A DNA stretch of 64,000 bases. Origin: Streptomyces guryensis. Lineage in GTDB: Bacteria; Actinomycetota; Actinomycetes; Streptomycetales; Streptomycetaceae. The stretch is taken from positions 248,001 through 312,000 of the forward strand of contig NZ_JAJSBI010000004.1 of the NCBI RefSeq assembly GCF_021261325.1, given 5' to 3'. The notes below the pieces were generated by a model. That model saw only the letters and a program-made list of their open reading frames with translations. It was not told the DNA's origin and did not search any database. Of the stretch, positions 1 through 10,050 are shown one piece after another. Both the position numbers and the translations under genes were made by a program. Position 1 is the first letter of the stretch. Every line of letters begins with the position of its first letter.

Positions 1-1118
1 GCGGCGACCCGTGCCTTGGGTAGGGCTGTCTTGTCCGCCGTGGCCGTGCCAGGAGTCTTCTTCGCAACCACTGTCGTGGCTCCCGTCTGCTCCGCGGCCT
101 TGGCCGCGCCCGCCTTCTTGGCCGTGCTCTTCCTGCCCACTCGCTTCGCGACAGGGGTCTCCCTACCCGCCCGCTCCACGTCGGCACCCTTCGTGGGCGC
201 GGTCTTCTCGACCGCGCTCTTCGTGGCCGCGCTCTTCGTGGCCGTGCTCGCACGTTTCGTGGCCGTGCTCTTCGCCGCCGCACTCGTCCCGGTCGCGGCC
301 TTTCCGCCCGTGCTCTTCCTCGCCACCGCCTTCTTCCCGGCACTTTCCTTCGCGCCCCGGCCGACCCGGGCCGGTTCGGCGACGTGCTCAGGGCCGACGG
401 CCCTCCCGGCTGCGTCTGTCTTGCCTGCCGCTTTCTTCACCGTCGACTCCTTCACCGCCGAGCCCTTCGCCCCCGCCTTCCTGCCGGCCGCCTTCTTCGC
501 CGCCGCCCCCGCCTGCTCCGCAGCACCCTCCTCGACGACGCCCTTGGAAACGCCGCCCTGCTCGGCCTGAGTTCTCTTCGCAGCGGCCCTTTTCGCGACG
601 GTCCCCTTCTCGTTCTCGGCGGCCTTCTCCGTCGCCGCCTTCTTCGCCGCGCGCTTGTCGGCCGCTCCGTTGCGGGCAGCCGCCTTCTTGCCGCCCGCAG
701 TCTTCCGGCCAGTGGCCGTCGCCTTCCTTCCGGTGGCCGCCGTCGCGGTGGCCACCGGTTTCCCGGGCCCTTCGTCCCCGGCCGTCTTCTTCGAAGGCGA
801 CACGTGGGAGGCGGTCGCCTCCTTTACGGCGGCTTTCTTCTCGCCGGCCGTCTCACCAGGCGCTTTCTTGCCGGCCGTCTTCCCTGCGGCCGGTGCCCCT
901 CTCCCTGCAGCTATCCCCCGCACCGTCTTCACCGGCGTCGCGGCCTTCCCCGCGTTGGCCGCCTCCGTCCCCGTAGCCCCCCTGGCCGCCTTCCCCGCAC
1001 GCGCCGTGGGCCCTTCCCGCGCGCTCTTCTTCCCGCTCACATCCTTGGCCGCACCGCCGGACGCCTGGGTGGACCCGTCGGACGCCGACTGCTGTACGGC
1101 GGTCTTCTTCGCCACCAT
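1..1118 (-). CDS. Lys/Ala-rich histone-H1-like protein, 3' end outside window (probably DksA/TraR-type)
   Basis: An open minus-strand frame runs without a stop from an ATG at 1118 to the window edge, giving at least 372 residues. It begins MVAKKTAVQQ, and AAGGGG lies just upstream of the ATG. The visible part is built almost wholly of AAKK, KKA and ATK-like repeats with Gly, Thr and Ser. This is the composition of histone-H1-like or disordered DNA-binding tails, and no folded domain is visible. In S. coelicolor the gene divergent from ileS encodes a protein with a Lys/Ala-rich N-terminus and a C-terminal DksA/TraR zinc finger; that part would lie beyond base 1, so the family is inferred from position only. 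The low-complexity composition is likely to be variable between strains. Confidence 0.7.
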   Translation of the reverse strand, partial: MVAKKTAVQQSASDGSTQASGGAAKDVSGKKSAREGPTARAGKAARGATGTEAANAGKAATPVKTVRGIAAGRGAPAAGKTAGKKAPGETAGEKKAAVKEATASHVSPSKKTAGDEGPGKPVATATAATGRKATATGRKTAGGKKAAARNGAADKRAAKKAATEKAAENEKGTVAKRAAAKRTQAEQGGVSKGVVEEGAAEQAGAAAKKAAGRKAGAKGSAVKESTVKKAAGKTDAAGRAVGPEHVAEPARVGRGAKESAGKKAVARKSTGGKAATGTSAAAKSTATKRASTATKSAATKSAVEKTAPTKGADVERAGRETPVAKRVGRKSTAKKAGAAKAAEQTGATTVVAKKTPGTATADKTALPKARVA

Positions 1119-1402
1119 GGCCGCGGCCCCTTCACATATTGTGATCTTGCACGCGAATCGTGCTGGGACGATAAATCGACTTCAGCCCCGCGGCAACGGG
1201 GCACACCGCCCGATTCGCCCGGCTCACGCACGCCGCTCCGCAAGCCTGCATGCGTTGTGCCCAGCTCCCCGCGGGGTAATCCGCCGGACCGCCCGTCCCA
1301 GGATCCGAACACGCGTACCGCTCCATTCGGGTCAGCTCCGTCCGTACGGCGCCCCCTCCCACGGGAGCGGGAAAACCGGTCGGCCGCTGTCCGCGCGGCG
1401 CC
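1119..1402. promoter_or_regulatory. Divergent intergenic region upstream of the ileS leader
   Basis: About 280 bp between the Lys/Ala-rich gene and the T-box leader. One plus-strand sigma-70-like pair is visible: TTGCAC (1147-1152), 18 nt, ATAAAT (1171-1176). It is only a weak candidate because it would place the start far upstream of the T-box. No open frame with supporting signals was seen. Confidence 0.25.
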
Positions 1403-1722
1403 GTACACTGGGCGGAGCGAAAAGCGTGGATGGGGACGAGTAGCGGCGTACGCAGCCCAGAGCGACCCGGGGACGGTGGGAGCCCGGGGGCAGGCGCGAC
1501 GTGAAGATCACCCCGGAGCCGCCGGAAGAAAGCCACAGCCCAAGGGCTGCGGCCGGTAGAACCGGCATCGCGACCCCAATGAGGGGGCTCGCCGCCGCAC
1601 AGCCTGCGTCGGAGAGCCAAGGAGGGTGGTACCGCGGGAGCGCGCCGACACCGGCGTAGAGAAAGACACGGCTCTCGTCCCTCCGGACGGAAGGCAGCAA
1701 GTCCGCCGGAGGAAGCTCGCTG
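1403..1722 (+). ncRNA. T-box riboswitch leader of ileS, apparently translational
   Basis: The canonical T-box AGGGTGGTACCGCGG is at 1623-1637. Upstream, a Stem I-like segment holds GGGACGAGTAG near 1433 and an AGAGCG/GGTGG-type distal bulge near 1459-1480. The specifier candidate is ATC (isoleucine) at 1507-1509. Downstream, CCTCCGG (1680-1686) is exactly complementary to CCGGAGG (1706-1712), which contains the ileS ribosome binding site. The T-box AGGG (1623-1626) can instead pair with CCCT (1679-1682). Uncharged tRNA-Ile should therefore favour the antisequestrator and free the ribosome binding site. No terminator with a U-tract lies before ileS, which supports translational control, as known for actinobacterial ileS leaders. 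The 5' end is approximate. Confidence 0.9.
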
Positions 1723-4700
1723 ATGACATCGCCGACGTACCGCCAGGTACCCGCCCAGGTCGACCTGCCCGCGCTCGAGCACGCCGTGCTCGACTTCTGG
1801 CGCGAGCAGAAGATCTTCGCCAAGAGCCTGGAGAAGTCCGAGGGCCGCCCCGAGTGGGTCTTCTACGAGGGTCCGCCCACCGCCAACGGCATGCCGGGCG
1901 CCCACCACATCGAGGCGCGGGTCTTCAAGGACGTCTTCCCCCGCTTCCGCACCATGCGCGGCTACCACGTGGCCCGCAAGGCCGGCTGGGACTGCCACGG
2001 CCTCCCGGTGGAGCTGGCGGTGGAGAAGGAACTCGGCTTCAGCGGCAAGAAGGACATCGAGGCGTACGGCATCGCGGAGTTCAACGCCAAGTGCCGTGAC
2101 TCCGTGCTCCGCCACACCGACGCGTTCTCCGAGCTGACGACCCGCATGGGCTACTGGGTGGACCTCGAAGAGGCCTACGTCACGATGGACCCCGAGTACA
2201 TCGAGTCGGTCTGGTGGTCGCTCAAGGAGATCTTCAACAAGGGCCTGCTGGTCCAGGACCACCGCGTCGCCCCCTGGTGCCCCCGCTGCGGCACCGGCCT
2301 CTCGGACCACGAGCTGGCGCAGGGCTACGAGACGGTCGTCGACCCGTCCGTGTACGTCCGCTTCCCCCTCACCTCCGGTCCGCTCGCCGGCGAAGCCGCG
2401 CTCCTCGTGTGGACGACGACTCCCTGGACGCTGGTCTCCAACACTGCCGTGGCCGCCCACCCCGAGGTCACCTACGTCGTCGCGACGAACGGCGAGGAGA
2501 AGCTCGTCGTCGCCGAGCCGCTCGTCGGCAAGGCACTCGGCGAGGGCTGGGAGACCACGGGCCAGACCTTCACGGGCAAGGAGATGGAGCGCTGGACCTA
2601 TCGACGTCCGTTCGAGCTCGTGGAGTTCCCGGCCGAGGCGCATTTCGTCGTCAACGCCGAGTACGTCACGACCGAGGACGGTACGGGCCTGGTCCACCAG
2701 TCCCCCGCCTTCGGTGAGGACGACCTCAAGGTCTGCCGCGCCTACGGCCTGCCCGTGGTGAACCCGGTGCGCCCGGACGGCACCTTCGAGGAGGACGTCC
2801 CCCTGGTCGGCGGCGTCTTCTTCAAGAAGGCGGACGAGAAGCTCACCGAGGACCTCCAGCAGCGCGGCCTCCTCTTCCGGCACATCCCGTACGAGCACAG
2901 CTACCCGCACTGCTGGCGCTGCCACACCGCGCTCCTCTACTACGCGCAGCCTTCCTGGTACATCCGCACCACGGCCGTCAAGGACCGCCTCCTCCAGGAG
3001 AACGAGAACACCAACTGGTTCCCCGACACGGTCAAGCACGGCCGGTACGGCGACTGGCTGAACAACAACATCGACTGGGCGCTGTCCCGCAACCGCTACT
3101 GGGGGACCCCGCTGCCCATCTGGCGCTGCGAGGACGACCACCTCACGGTGGTCGGCTCCCGCGCGGAGCTCACCGAGCTCACGGGCACCGACCAGTCCGG
3201 CCTCGACCCGCATCGCCCGTTCATCGACGACGTCACCTTCGCCTGCCCGAAGGACGCCTGCGGCAGGACCGCCACGCGCGTGCCGGAGGTCATCGACGCC
3301 TGGTACGACTCGGGTTCGATGCCCTTCGCGCAGTGGGGATACCCGTACAAGAACAAGGAGTTGTTCGAGAGCCGCTACCCGGCGCAGTTCATCTCCGAGG
3401 CCATCGACCAGACCCGCGGCTGGTTCTACACGCTGATGGCCGTCGGCACGCTGGTCTTCGACAAGTCCAGTTACGAGAACGTGGTCTGCCTGGGCCACAT
3501 CCTCGCCGAGGACGGCCGCAAGATGTCCAAGCACCTGGGCAACATCCTGCAGCCGATCCCGCTGATGGACCAGCACGGCGCCGACGCGGTGCGCTGGTTC
3601 ATGGCGGCCGGCGGCTCCCCGTGGGCGGCACGCCGCGTGGGCCACGGCACCATCCAGGAGGTCGTCCGCAAGACGCTCCTCACCTACTGGAACACGGTCG
3701 CCTTCCAGGCCCTGTACGCCCGGACCTCCAACTGGGCGCCCAGCGAGGCGGATCCGGCTCCGGCCGACCGCCCGGTCCTGGACCGCTGGCTGCTGTCCGA
3801 ACTCCACGCGCTGACCGACCAGGTGACGCAGGCGCTGGAGGCGTACGACACCCAGCGCGCCGGCAAGCTTCTGTCGGCGTTCGTCGACGACCTCTCCAAC
3901 TGGTACGTCCGCCGCTCGCGCCGCCGCTTCTGGCAGGGCGACAAGGCGGCGCTGCGCACCCTGCACGAGGTCGTCGAGACGGTCACGAAGCTGATGGCCC
4001 CGCTGACCCCGTTCATCACCGAGCGGGTCTGGCAGGACCTGATCGTGCCGGTCACGCCGGGGGCCCCGGAGTCGGTGCACCTCGCCTCCTGGCCTCAGGC
4101 CGACCTGTCCGCGATCGACCCGGAGCTGTCGAAGCAGATGGTGCTGGTGCGCCGGCTCGTCGAGCTGGGCCGGGCCACGCGCGCGGAGTCGGGTGTGAAG
4201 ACCCGACAGCCGCTGTCCCGGGCGCTCATCGCCGCGACCGGCTTCGACGCCCTCGACCGCGAGCTGCACACGCAGATCACGGAGGAGCTGAACGTCACAT
4301 CCCTGGCGTCGCTCAGCGAGGTCGGCGGCAGCCTGGTCGACACGACCGCGAAGGCCAACTTCCGGGCCCTGGGCAAGCGCTTCGGCAAGCGCGTCCAGGA
4401 CGTGGCCAAGGCCGTCGCGAACGCGGACGCGGCCTCGCTCTCACTCGCCCTGCGTGAGGGCACGGCATCGGTCCAGGTCGACGGTGAGGCGATCACCCTC
4501 GCCCCGGACGAGGTGATCATCACGGAGACCCCGCGCGAGGGCTGGTCGGTGGCCTCCGACTCGGGTGCCACGGTCGCCCTCGACCTGGAGATCACGGAGG
4601 AGCTGCGGCAGGCGGGCCTGGCCCGTGACGCGATCCGCCTGATCCAGGAGGCACGCAAGAACAGCGGCCTGGACGTGGCCGACCGTATCGCCCTGCGCTG

Positions 4701-4866
4701 GACGTCCACGGACCCGGCGGTCATCGCGGCCCTCACCGAGCACGCGGCCCTGATCGCCGACGAGGTCCTGGCCACCGACTTCGGCCAGGGCGAGGCGGAC
4801 GACTCCTACGGTGACGTGTTCACCGACGAGGGCCTGTCCCTCACGTTCCGCCTCCGCAAGGTGTAA
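1723..4866 (+). CDS. ileS: Isoleucyl-tRNA synthetase
   Basis: Charges tRNA-Ile with isoleucine in the cytoplasm. It has 1047 residues, normal for the long (eukaryote-like, type 2) IleRS class. The class I HIGH-like motif is GAHH at residues 59-62 within GPPTANGMPGAHH, and the KMSKS loop is KMSKH at 600-604. The editing-domain region carries CPRCGTGLSDHE, typical of type 2 enzymes, which are often less sensitive to mupirocin; that property is inferred and not shown. The ATG at 1723 follows GGAGGAAG (1708-1714), the site sequestered by the T-box leader. The gene stands alone and ends at a strong hairpin (4893-4930). Confidence 0.97.
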   Translation: MTSPTYRQVPAQVDLPALEHAVLDFWREQKIFAKSLEKSEGRPEWVFYEGPPTANGMPGAHHIEARVFKDVFPRFRTMRGYHVARKAGWDCHGLPVELAVEKELGFSGKKDIEAYGIAEFNAKCRDSVLRHTDAFSELTTRMGYWVDLEEAYVTMDPEYIESVWWSLKEIFNKGLLVQDHRVAPWCPRCGTGLSDHELAQGYETVVDPSVYVRFPLTSGPLAGEAALLVWTTTPWTLVSNTAVAAHPEVTYVVATNGEEKLVVAEPLVGKALGEGWETTGQTFTGKEMERWTYRRPFELVEFPAEAHFVVNAEYVTTEDGTGLVHQSPAFGEDDLKVCRAYGLPVVNPVRPDGTFEEDVPLVGGVFFKKADEKLTEDLQQRGLLFRHIPYEHSYPHCWRCHTALLYYAQPSWYIRTTAVKDRLLQENENTNWFPDTVKHGRYGDWLNNNIDWALSRNRYWGTPLPIWRCEDDHLTVVGSRAELTELTGTDQSGLDPHRPFIDDVTFACPKDACGRTATRVPEVIDAWYDSGSMPFAQWGYPYKNKELFESRYPAQFISEAIDQTRGWFYTLMAVGTLVFDKSSYENVVCLGHILAEDGRKMSKHLGNILQPIPLMDQHGADAVRWFMAAGGSPWAARRVGHGTIQEVVRKTLLTYWNTVAFQALYARTSNWAPSEADPAPADRPVLDRWLLSELHALTDQVTQALEAYDTQRAGKLLSAFVDDLSNWYVRRSRRRFWQGDKAALRTLHEVVETVTKLMAPLTPFITERVWQDLIVPVTPGAPESVHLASWPQADLSAIDPELSKQMVLVRRLVELGRATRAESGVKTRQPLSRALIAATGFDALDRELHTQITEELNVTSLASLSEVGGSLVDTTAKANFRALGKRFGKRVQDVAKAVANADAASLSLALREGTASVQVDGEAITLAPDEVIITETPREGWSVASDSGATVALDLEITEELRQAGLARDAIRLIQEARKNSGLDVADRIALRWTSTDPAVIAALTEHAALIADEVLATDFGQGEADDSYGDVFTDEGLSLTFRLRKV

Positions 4867-4892
4867 GGGCAAGCTCCGGCGCGAGCACCTAC

Positions 4893-4930
4893 GAGGGCCC
4901 GGCTTTCCCACTCGGGAGAGCCGGGCCCTC
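4893..4930 (+). terminator. Hairpin terminator of ileS
   Basis: A 17-bp stem with one G-T pair (4893-4909 with 4914-4930) and a 4-nt ACTC loop starts 26 nt after the ileS stop. There is no T-run, as is common for Streptomyces terminators. Confidence 0.8.
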
Positions 4931-4977
4931 CGGCATGTCCGGCGGCGGGGCCCGAACCTTGCTCAACGCGCATAAAA

Positions 4978-5013
4978 GGGCGGGGCCCCGGATCGAAATC
5001 CGGGGCCCCGCCC
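4978..5013 (-). terminator. Intrinsic terminator of divIVA
   Basis: A perfect 16-bp stem (4978-4993 with 4998-5013) closes a 4-nt loop. Read on the minus strand it follows divIVA and is followed directly by TTTT, so it is a classic intrinsic terminator facing the ileS terminator. Confidence 0.88.
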
Positions 5014-5049
5014 TGAACGCTGCCGACGTCTAAGACGTACTACTGTCCG

Positions 5050-6210
5050 TCAGTTGTCGTCCTCGTCGATGAGGAACCCGCGCATCGGCGAGGGAGCCTG
5101 ACCCATCGGCGACGGGCCCTGCGGCCTCACCGGTGCCATCGGCTGGGTCATCGCCGGGGACATCTGCTGCTGGCCGCCGTAGGACGGAGCAGCGGGGGCC
5201 GGGGCGCCACCCATGGTCGGGTTCCCGCCGTACGACGGGGCGCTCGCGCCTGCCGGTGCCATGGAGGGCGCCGGGGACGGCGGAAGCGACGCGGCGGCCT
5301 GGGTGCGCGGCGGGGCCAGCGAGTCGTCGGCCTGGGTCTCCAGCTGACGCAGCTGGGACTCGAGGTACGACTTCAGGCGCGTACGGTACTCGCGCTCGAA
5401 GCCGCGCAGGTCCTCGACCTTGCGCTCCAGCGTGGCGCGGGCGGACTCCAGGGAGCCCATCGCGACGCGGTGCTTCTCCTGCGCGTCCCGTTCCAGCGCG
5501 TCGGCCTTGGCGCGGGCGTCACGCTCGAGACCCTCGGCGCGGCTGCGGGCCTCGCCGACGATCTTGTTGGCTTCGGAGCGGGCCTCGGCGATCGCCTGGT
5601 CGGCGGTCTGCTGGGCCAGCGAGAGGACACGGGCGGCGCTGTCGCCACCGGGGCCCTGACCGGGGCCGCCCATCGGACCGCCCATGGGGCCGCCCATCGG
5701 ACCACCCATCTGCTGCTGCATGGGAGGCTGGCCGCCCATCGGACCCTGGCCCATGTGGCCTTGGCCCATCGGACCCTGACCCATCGGACCGGGACCCTGG
5801 GGACCACCCTGACCGCCGCCGGGACCGGCGGGCAGCTGCGGGGCACCGCTCGGCAGCTGGGGCGGACCACCCATGGGGCCACCCATCTGCTGCTGCGGCG
5901 GGCCCGATATGCCGGCGGGTACGGGAGCACCCGGACCGCGCATCCCCTGCGGGGGCATGCCCTGCTGTTGATCCTGCGGACCGGGACCGCCGGGACCCTC
6001 CGGGGGCTTGCGCATGTTCTGCTGGTTCTGGGCAGCAGCGCGCGTGGCGGCGGCCAGTTTGGCGCGCAGGTCCTCGTTCTCGCGGAGCAGGCGGGTCAGT
6101 TCGGCTTCGACCTCATCGAGGAAGGCATCGACCTCGTCCTCGTCATAGCCTTCTCGGAGGCGGACGGTCGTGAACTGCTTGTTCCGCACGTCCTCGGGGG
6201 TCAACGGCAT
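5050..6210 (-). CDS. divIVA: DivIVA (Wag31) polar growth protein
   Basis: Coiled-coil scaffold that marks hyphal tips and directs apical wall growth; essential in Streptomyces and known to be phosphorylated by AfsK. It has 386 residues. The N-terminal lipid-binding DivIVA domain starts [20 protein letters not shown] and runs into a first coiled coil (about residues 25-60). A long Gly/Pro/Gln/Met-rich linker follows (about 65-190, with repeated MGGP and GPMGQ units), then a second coiled coil rich in Ala, Glu and Arg (about 195-300), and a Pro/Ala-rich tail ending DEDDN. The linker is typical of Streptomyces. The ATG at 6210 follows AGGTGAAG. It is the last gene of the division cluster. Confidence 0.96.
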   Translation of the reverse strand: MPLTPEDVRNKQFTTVRLREGYDEDEVDAFLDEVEAELTRLLRENEDLRAKLAAATRAAAQNQQNMRKPPEGPGGPGPQDQQQGMPPQGMRGPGAPVPAGISGPPQQQMGGPMGGPPQLPSGAPQLPAGPGGGQGGPQGPGPMGQGPMGQGHMGQGPMGGQPPMQQQMGGPMGGPMGGPMGGPGQGPGGDSAARVLSLAQQTADQAIAEARSEANKIVGEARSRAEGLERDARAKADALERDAQEKHRVAMGSLESARATLERKVEDLRGFEREYRTRLKSYLESQLRQLETQADDSLAPPRTQAAASLPPSPAPSMAPAGASAPSYGGNPTMGGAPAPAAPSYGGQQQMSPAMTQPMAPVRPQGPSPMGQAPSPMRGFLIDEDDN

Positions 6211-6266
6211 CTCTTCACCTCAACGTAGTCGTCGGCATTCGGCAAGACGGTAGGTCACATCGCTCA

Positions 6267-6551
6267 TCACAGCCGGCTCACGATCGAGATCAGGATGTAG
6301 ACGATGATCATCAGTACGAAGAAGGACAGGTCGAGCGCCACGCCCCCGAGACGCAGCGGCGGGATGAACCGCCGCAGAAGCTTGAGCGGTGGATCGGTGA
6401 CAGTGTAGGTGGCCTCCAGAACGACCACCATCGCCTTGCCGGGTTGCCATGAGCGGGCGAACTGGAAGACGTAGTCCATGACCAACCGGAAGATGAGCAC
6501 GATGAGGAAGCACATCAGCGCGATGTAGACGACATCCAGGACCACGCTCAT
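6267..6551 (-). CDS. YggT-family membrane protein
   Basis: Small integral membrane protein of 94 residues with two hydrophobic segments, about residues 2-25 (VVLDVVYIALMCFLIVLIFR) and 70-92, joined by a basic loop containing DPPLKLLRRFIPPLR, which is the YggT family signature. Genes of this family usually lie between sepF and divIVA in Gram-positives, as here; the molecular role is not established but is probably linked to division or polar growth. The frame is open further upstream, but the ATG at 6551 is preceded by GGGAAG and begins directly at the first membrane segment, so it is preferred. Confidence 0.88.
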   Translation of the reverse strand: MSVVLDVVYIALMCFLIVLIFRLVMDYVFQFARSWQPGKAMVVVLEATYTVTDPPLKLLRRFIPPLRLGGVALDLSFFVLMIIVYILISIVSRL

Positions 6552-6624
6552 TGCTGGTGCTTCCCTCTCCCCTGTTTCCGTGCTGCTGGGTACTACTTTG
6601 TACTGCTGTTTCCGGTCGTGCGTC

Positions 6625-7266
6625 TCAGCTCTGGTTGAAGAACCCGCCCTCTGCGATGCGGGCCTTGTCCTCCGCCGTGACATCGACGTTAGCAGGAGAC
6701 AACAGGAACACCTTCTGGGTCACCCGCTCGATGCTGCCGTGAAGACCAAACACCAAACCGGCCGCAAAGTCGACAAGTCGCTTCGCGTCTGTGTCATCCA
6801 TCTCAGTCAGATTCATGATCACCGGGGTGCCCTCACGGAAGTGTTCCCCGATGGTACGGGCCTCGTTGTAGGTCCGCGGGTGAAGCGTGGTGATCCGGTA
6901 AGGCTCTCGTTCCGACACGACCTTGGGCATGATCACCGGTGCGTTCTTCTCCAGGTTTGCGCGTTCTTGTGTGATGGACGCCACGGGCGCGATACGCGCC
7001 GGACGGCCGGATTCCGCGGGTAGCGAAGCGGAACGTGCGACCGGCTCGCGTGACGCGGGCGGTTGCACGATTCGCACCTCTTCATCCCTTTGGGACTGAT
7101 GTGCTACGTGGGACTGGTGGGACGGCTCGTGCCTCCGGTGGTCCCGTTCGGGTTCGGGGTCCAGTTCGGGCTCGAAGTCGTCGTCGGGGTCGAATCCCCT
7201 GCCGTCGTACCCATCGTCCTCCACGAGGCCGAGGTAGACCGCCATCTTGCGCATCGCGCCGGCCAT
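6625..7266 (-). CDS. sepF: SepF cell division protein
   Basis: Membrane-binding anchor and stabiliser of FtsZ at the septum. It has 213 residues. An N-terminal amphipathic stretch ([14 protein letters not shown]) is the presumed membrane anchor. An acidic and His/Arg-rich linker follows (about 17-100), and then the SepF/DUF552 core (about 120-205) with [20 protein letters not shown] and [14 protein letters not shown]. The ATG at 7266 has GGAGGA 8 nt upstream and restores the usual N-terminus; an upstream in-frame extension is rejected. Streptomyces has further SepF paralogues, but this is the one in the division cluster. Confidence 0.93.
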   Translation of the reverse strand: MAGAMRKMAVYLGLVEDDGYDGRGFDPDDDFEPELDPEPERDHRRHEPSHQSHVAHQSQRDEEVRIVQPPASREPVARSASLPAESGRPARIAPVASITQERANLEKNAPVIMPKVVSEREPYRITTLHPRTYNEARTIGEHFREGTPVIMNLTEMDDTDAKRLVDFAAGLVFGLHGSIERVTQKVFLLSPANVDVTAEDKARIAEGGFFNQS

Positions 7267-7394
7267 GCTCTGAGTCCTCCGCTCTGTGGTGGATCGGCTG
7301 ACGACTGCCAAGTGCCCGCGATCCACGAGGTCGTTGCGCCCGCCTTCGGTGGCACTGACCATATTTTCTGCTGTGGTCCGACTTCCTGGCGACG

Positions 7395-8114
7395 TTACCC
7401 GAGCCTGGGGCGGACTCCGAGTACCGAGGTACCGACGCGTACATGTGTCGCTCCGGCGGCCACGGCCTGTTCGAGGTCCGCACTCATTCCTGCCGAGACC
7501 ATGTTCGCAGCCGGATGGGCCCGCCGCAGGTCCGTCGACAAATCCATCAACCGCTCGAACGCAGCCAGTTCACGCCCGGCATAGGGGCCGGTGAGCGGCG
7601 CGACGGTCATCAGACCGTCCAGCCGCAGACCCGGCGCCCGGGCCACCAGCTCGCCCAACTCTTCGATTCCGCCGGGCCCGACGCCCCCGCGCTCCCCGCG
7701 TCCGCTCTCGTCCGCGTCGAGCGCGACCTGGATCAGGCAGCCGAGTTCGCGCTCCTGCCGCACCGCCTCCTTCGACAGCGCCGTGACGAGCCGAGCGCGG
7801 TCGACGGACTGTACCGAGCCGGCATAACCGACCACGGAACGCACCTTGTTGGTCTGCAGTTGACCCACAAAATGCCAAGTCAAGGGCAGATCCGAGCAGG
7901 CCGCGGCCTTGGGTGCCGCGTCCTGGTCCCGGTTCTCGGCCACGTGCCGCACACCGAGTTCCGCCAGAATCCGCACATCGCTCGCCGGATACGTCTTGGT
8001 GACCACGATCAGGGTCACCTCCTCGCGCTTTCGCCCGGCGGCCGTACAGGCGGCAGCGATACGACGCTCCACTTTCGCCAGGTTTTCGGCGAGTTCGTCC
8101 TTACGATCCTTCAT
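7395..8114 (-). CDS. yggS: YggS-type pyridoxal phosphate homeostasis protein
   Basis: PLP-binding, single-domain alanine-racemase-fold protein of 239 residues that buffers free pyridoxal phosphate and affects amino-acid pools. The PLP lysine lies in LIVVTKTYP near residue 40, and the later conserved parts [18 protein letters not shown] and [23 protein letters not shown] are present. The start MKDRKDEL is 5 nt after the pgeF stop with a close GAGGG, so translation is probably coupled. An in-frame upstream extension exists but overlaps pgeF and lacks family similarity. Confidence 0.93.
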   Translation of the reverse strand: MKDRKDELAENLAKVERRIAAACTAAGRKREEVTLIVVTKTYPASDVRILAELGVRHVAENRDQDAAPKAAACSDLPLTWHFVGQLQTNKVRSVVGYAGSVQSVDRARLVTALSKEAVRQERELGCLIQVALDADESGRGERGGVGPGGIEELGELVARAPGLRLDGLMTVAPLTGPYAGRELAAFERLMDLSTDLRRAHPAANMVSAGMSADLEQAVAAGATHVRVGTSVLGVRPRLG

Positions 8115-8119
8115 GTCCC

Positions 8120-8857
8120 TCAGTCCAGCCAGACATATCCCGCGAGTCGCCCCGTGGTCCGATCGCGGCGGTACGAGAAGTGGTCGCCCGACTCGATCGT
8201 GCACACCGGCGACTGCTCCCGGTCACGCACCCCGAGCCGCTCGAGCTGCGCGTGCACTCCGGCGGTCACGTCCACCGCCGGAGTGCCCCAACTCGTCTCG
8301 GCGTACGCCGCCCGCTCGACGGCGGCCACCTCGGCGCGCATCTCGTCCGGCACTTCGTAGCACCGGCCGCAGACGGCGGGTCCGGTGCGGGCCACGATCC
8401 GGCCCGGCTCGGCGCCGAGTTCCGTCATGGCCCGTACGACGGCGGGAACGACCCCGGCGACCATGCCGGGCCGCCCCGCGTGGGCCGCGGCCACGATCCC
8501 GGCAACGGGGTCGGCGAGCAGCACCGGCGTGCAGTCGGCGGTCAGGACGGCGAGGGCGAGACCACGCTCCACGGTGACGACGGCGTCCACCTCGGGCACC
8601 GGACGATCACCCCACGGCCCGTCGACCACCGCCACGTCCGCGCCGTGCACCTGGTTCATCCAGACCACCCGGCCGGGGTCGATCCCCAGCGACTTGGCGG
8701 CCAGTTCACGGTTGGTGCGTACGGCGTCGGGGGCGTCGCCGACCGCTCCGCCGAGGTTGAGCTCCTCGTACGGAACGGCGCTCACCCCGCCCCACCGGTC
8801 GGTGAAGGCGAAGTGCGCGCCGTTCACTGTGCTCGTTGCGGAGCGCCGTCCTATCAC
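8120..8857 (-). CDS. pgeF: YfiH/PgeF-type peptidoglycan editing factor (multicopper-like domain)
   Basis: Member of the YfiH (DUF152) family, once annotated as laccase or polyphenol oxidase; E. coli PgeF removes wrong amino acids from muropeptides. It has 245 residues. Family motifs are [31 protein letters not shown] and the metal-site segment [11 protein letters not shown]. It starts GTG at 8857, overlapping the ftsZ stop by 4 nt (GTGA). A later GTG at 8827 is possible. The place between ftsZ and yggS is conserved in actinobacteria and fits a wall-editing role. Confidence 0.88.
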   Translation of the reverse strand: MIGRRSATSTVNGAHFAFTDRWGGVSAVPYEELNLGGAVGDAPDAVRTNRELAAKSLGIDPGRVVWMNQVHGADVAVVDGPWGDRPVPEVDAVVTVERGLALAVLTADCTPVLLADPVAGIVAAAHAGRPGMVAGVVPAVVRAMTELGAEPGRIVARTGPAVCGRCYEVPDEMRAEVAAVERAAYAETSWGTPAVDVTAGVHAQLERLGVRDREQSPVCTIESGDHFSYRRDRTTGRLAGYVWLD

Positions 8858-10050
8858 TTCAGGAAGTCCGGCACGTCCAGCTCCTCCGCCGCGCTGTCCG
8901 AGTAGGACCTCGACGGCGGGACCGGCGGGGCGGCCGTGATGTCGTTCGCCGGCTCCGGAGCGGGCTCCGGGTCCTCCTTCGGCGTGACGCTGCCGAGCGA
9001 GCCGAAGGACGGGCGGCTCTCGGGCTGCCGTACCGGAGTGGGTTCGTCGCGGCGGGCCGACGACGAGGACGAGCCCATGACCGTCTCCCGGCGGGCCGGC
9101 GGCTGGCCGCCGTCGAAGCCCGCGGCGATGACGGTGACCCGCACCTCGTCGCCGAGGGCATCGTCGATGACCGCGCCGAAGATGATGTTGGCCTCGGGGT
9201 GGGCGGCCTCGCTGACCAGCTGGGCCGCCTCGTTGATCTCGAACAGACCGAGGTCGGAGCCGCCGGAGATGGAGAGCAGCACACCGCGGGCGCCGTCGAT
9301 GGAGGCTTCCAGCAGCGGCGAGGAGATCGCCATCTCGGCCGCGGCCACCGCACGGTCGTCGCCGCGGGCCGAGCCGATGCCCATCAGGGCCGAACCGGCC
9401 TCGGACATCACGGACTTGACGTCGGCGAAGTCGAGGTTGATCAGACCGGGCGTGGTGATCAGGTCGGTGATCCCCTGCACACCTGAGAGCAGGACCTGGT
9501 CGGCCGACTTGAAGGCGTCGAGCACCGAGACCTGGCGGTCCGAGATGGACAGCAGCCGGTCGTTCGGAATGACGATGAGGGTGTCGACCTCTTCGCGGAG
9601 TTCGGCGATGCCGTCCTCTGCCTGGTTGGCGCGGCGCCGTCCCTCGAAGGTGAACGGGCGCGTGACCACGCCGATGGTCAGGGCTCCCAGGGAGCGGGCG
9701 ATGTTGGCCACGACGGGCGCGCCGCCGGTGCCGGTGCCGCCGCCCTCGCCGGCCGTCACGAAGACCATGTCGGCCCCCTTGAGGACCTCTTCGATCTCCT
9801 CGCGGTGATCCTCGGCGGCCTTGCGGCCGACGGCCGGGTTGGCTCCGGCGCCGAGTCCGCGAGTGAGTTCGCGGCCGACGTCGAGCTTGACGTCGGCGTC
9901 GCTCATCAACAGCGCCTGCGCGTCGGTGTTGATGGCGATGAACTCGACGCCCTTGAGACCGACCTCGATCATCCGGTTGATGGCATTGACACCACCGCCG
10001 CCGACACCGATGACTTTGATGACTGCGAGGTAGTTCTGCGGTGCTGCCAC
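8854..10050 (-). CDS. ftsZ: Cell division protein FtsZ
   Basis: Tubulin-like GTPase forming the Z-ring; in Streptomyces it is needed for sporulation septa and cross-walls. It has 398 residues. The glycine-rich nucleotide loop is [11 protein letters not shown] (14-23), the tubulin signature GGGTGTG is at 103-109, and the T7 catalytic loop holds [11 protein letters not shown]. After residue 320 there is a disordered linker, and the C-terminal peptide is DVPDFLK, which binds SepF/FtsW-type partners. The start is GTG at 10050 with GAGAGG upstream. A 278-bp upstream gap holds the promoter region. Confidence 0.98.
   Translation of the reverse strand: MAAPQNYLAVIKVIGVGGGGVNAINRMIEVGLKGVEFIAINTDAQALLMSDADVKLDVGRELTRGLGAGANPAVGRKAAEDHREEIEEVLKGADMVFVTAGEGGGTGTGGAPVVANIARSLGALTIGVVTRPFTFEGRRRANQAEDGIAELREEVDTLIVIPNDRLLSISDRQVSVLDAFKSADQVLLSGVQGITDLITTPGLINLDFADVKSVMSEAGSALMGIGSARGDDRAVAAAEMAISSPLLEASIDGARGVLLSISGGSDLGLFEINEAAQLVSEAAHPEANIIFGAVIDDALGDEVRVTVIAAGFDGGQPPARRETVMGSSSSSARRDEPTPVRQPESRPSFGSLGSVTPKEDPEPAPEPANDITAAPPVPPSRSYSDSAAEELDVPDFLK

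Noticed and set aside
1132..4269. 1045-codon minus-strand open frame antisense to ileS
   Set aside because: High-GC codon bias keeps antisense frames open; the translation has no family likeness and lies fully under ileS and its leader.
5133..6173. 346-codon plus-strand frame over divIVA
   Set aside because: Shadow of the repetitive divIVA linker; no ribosome binding site or known domain.
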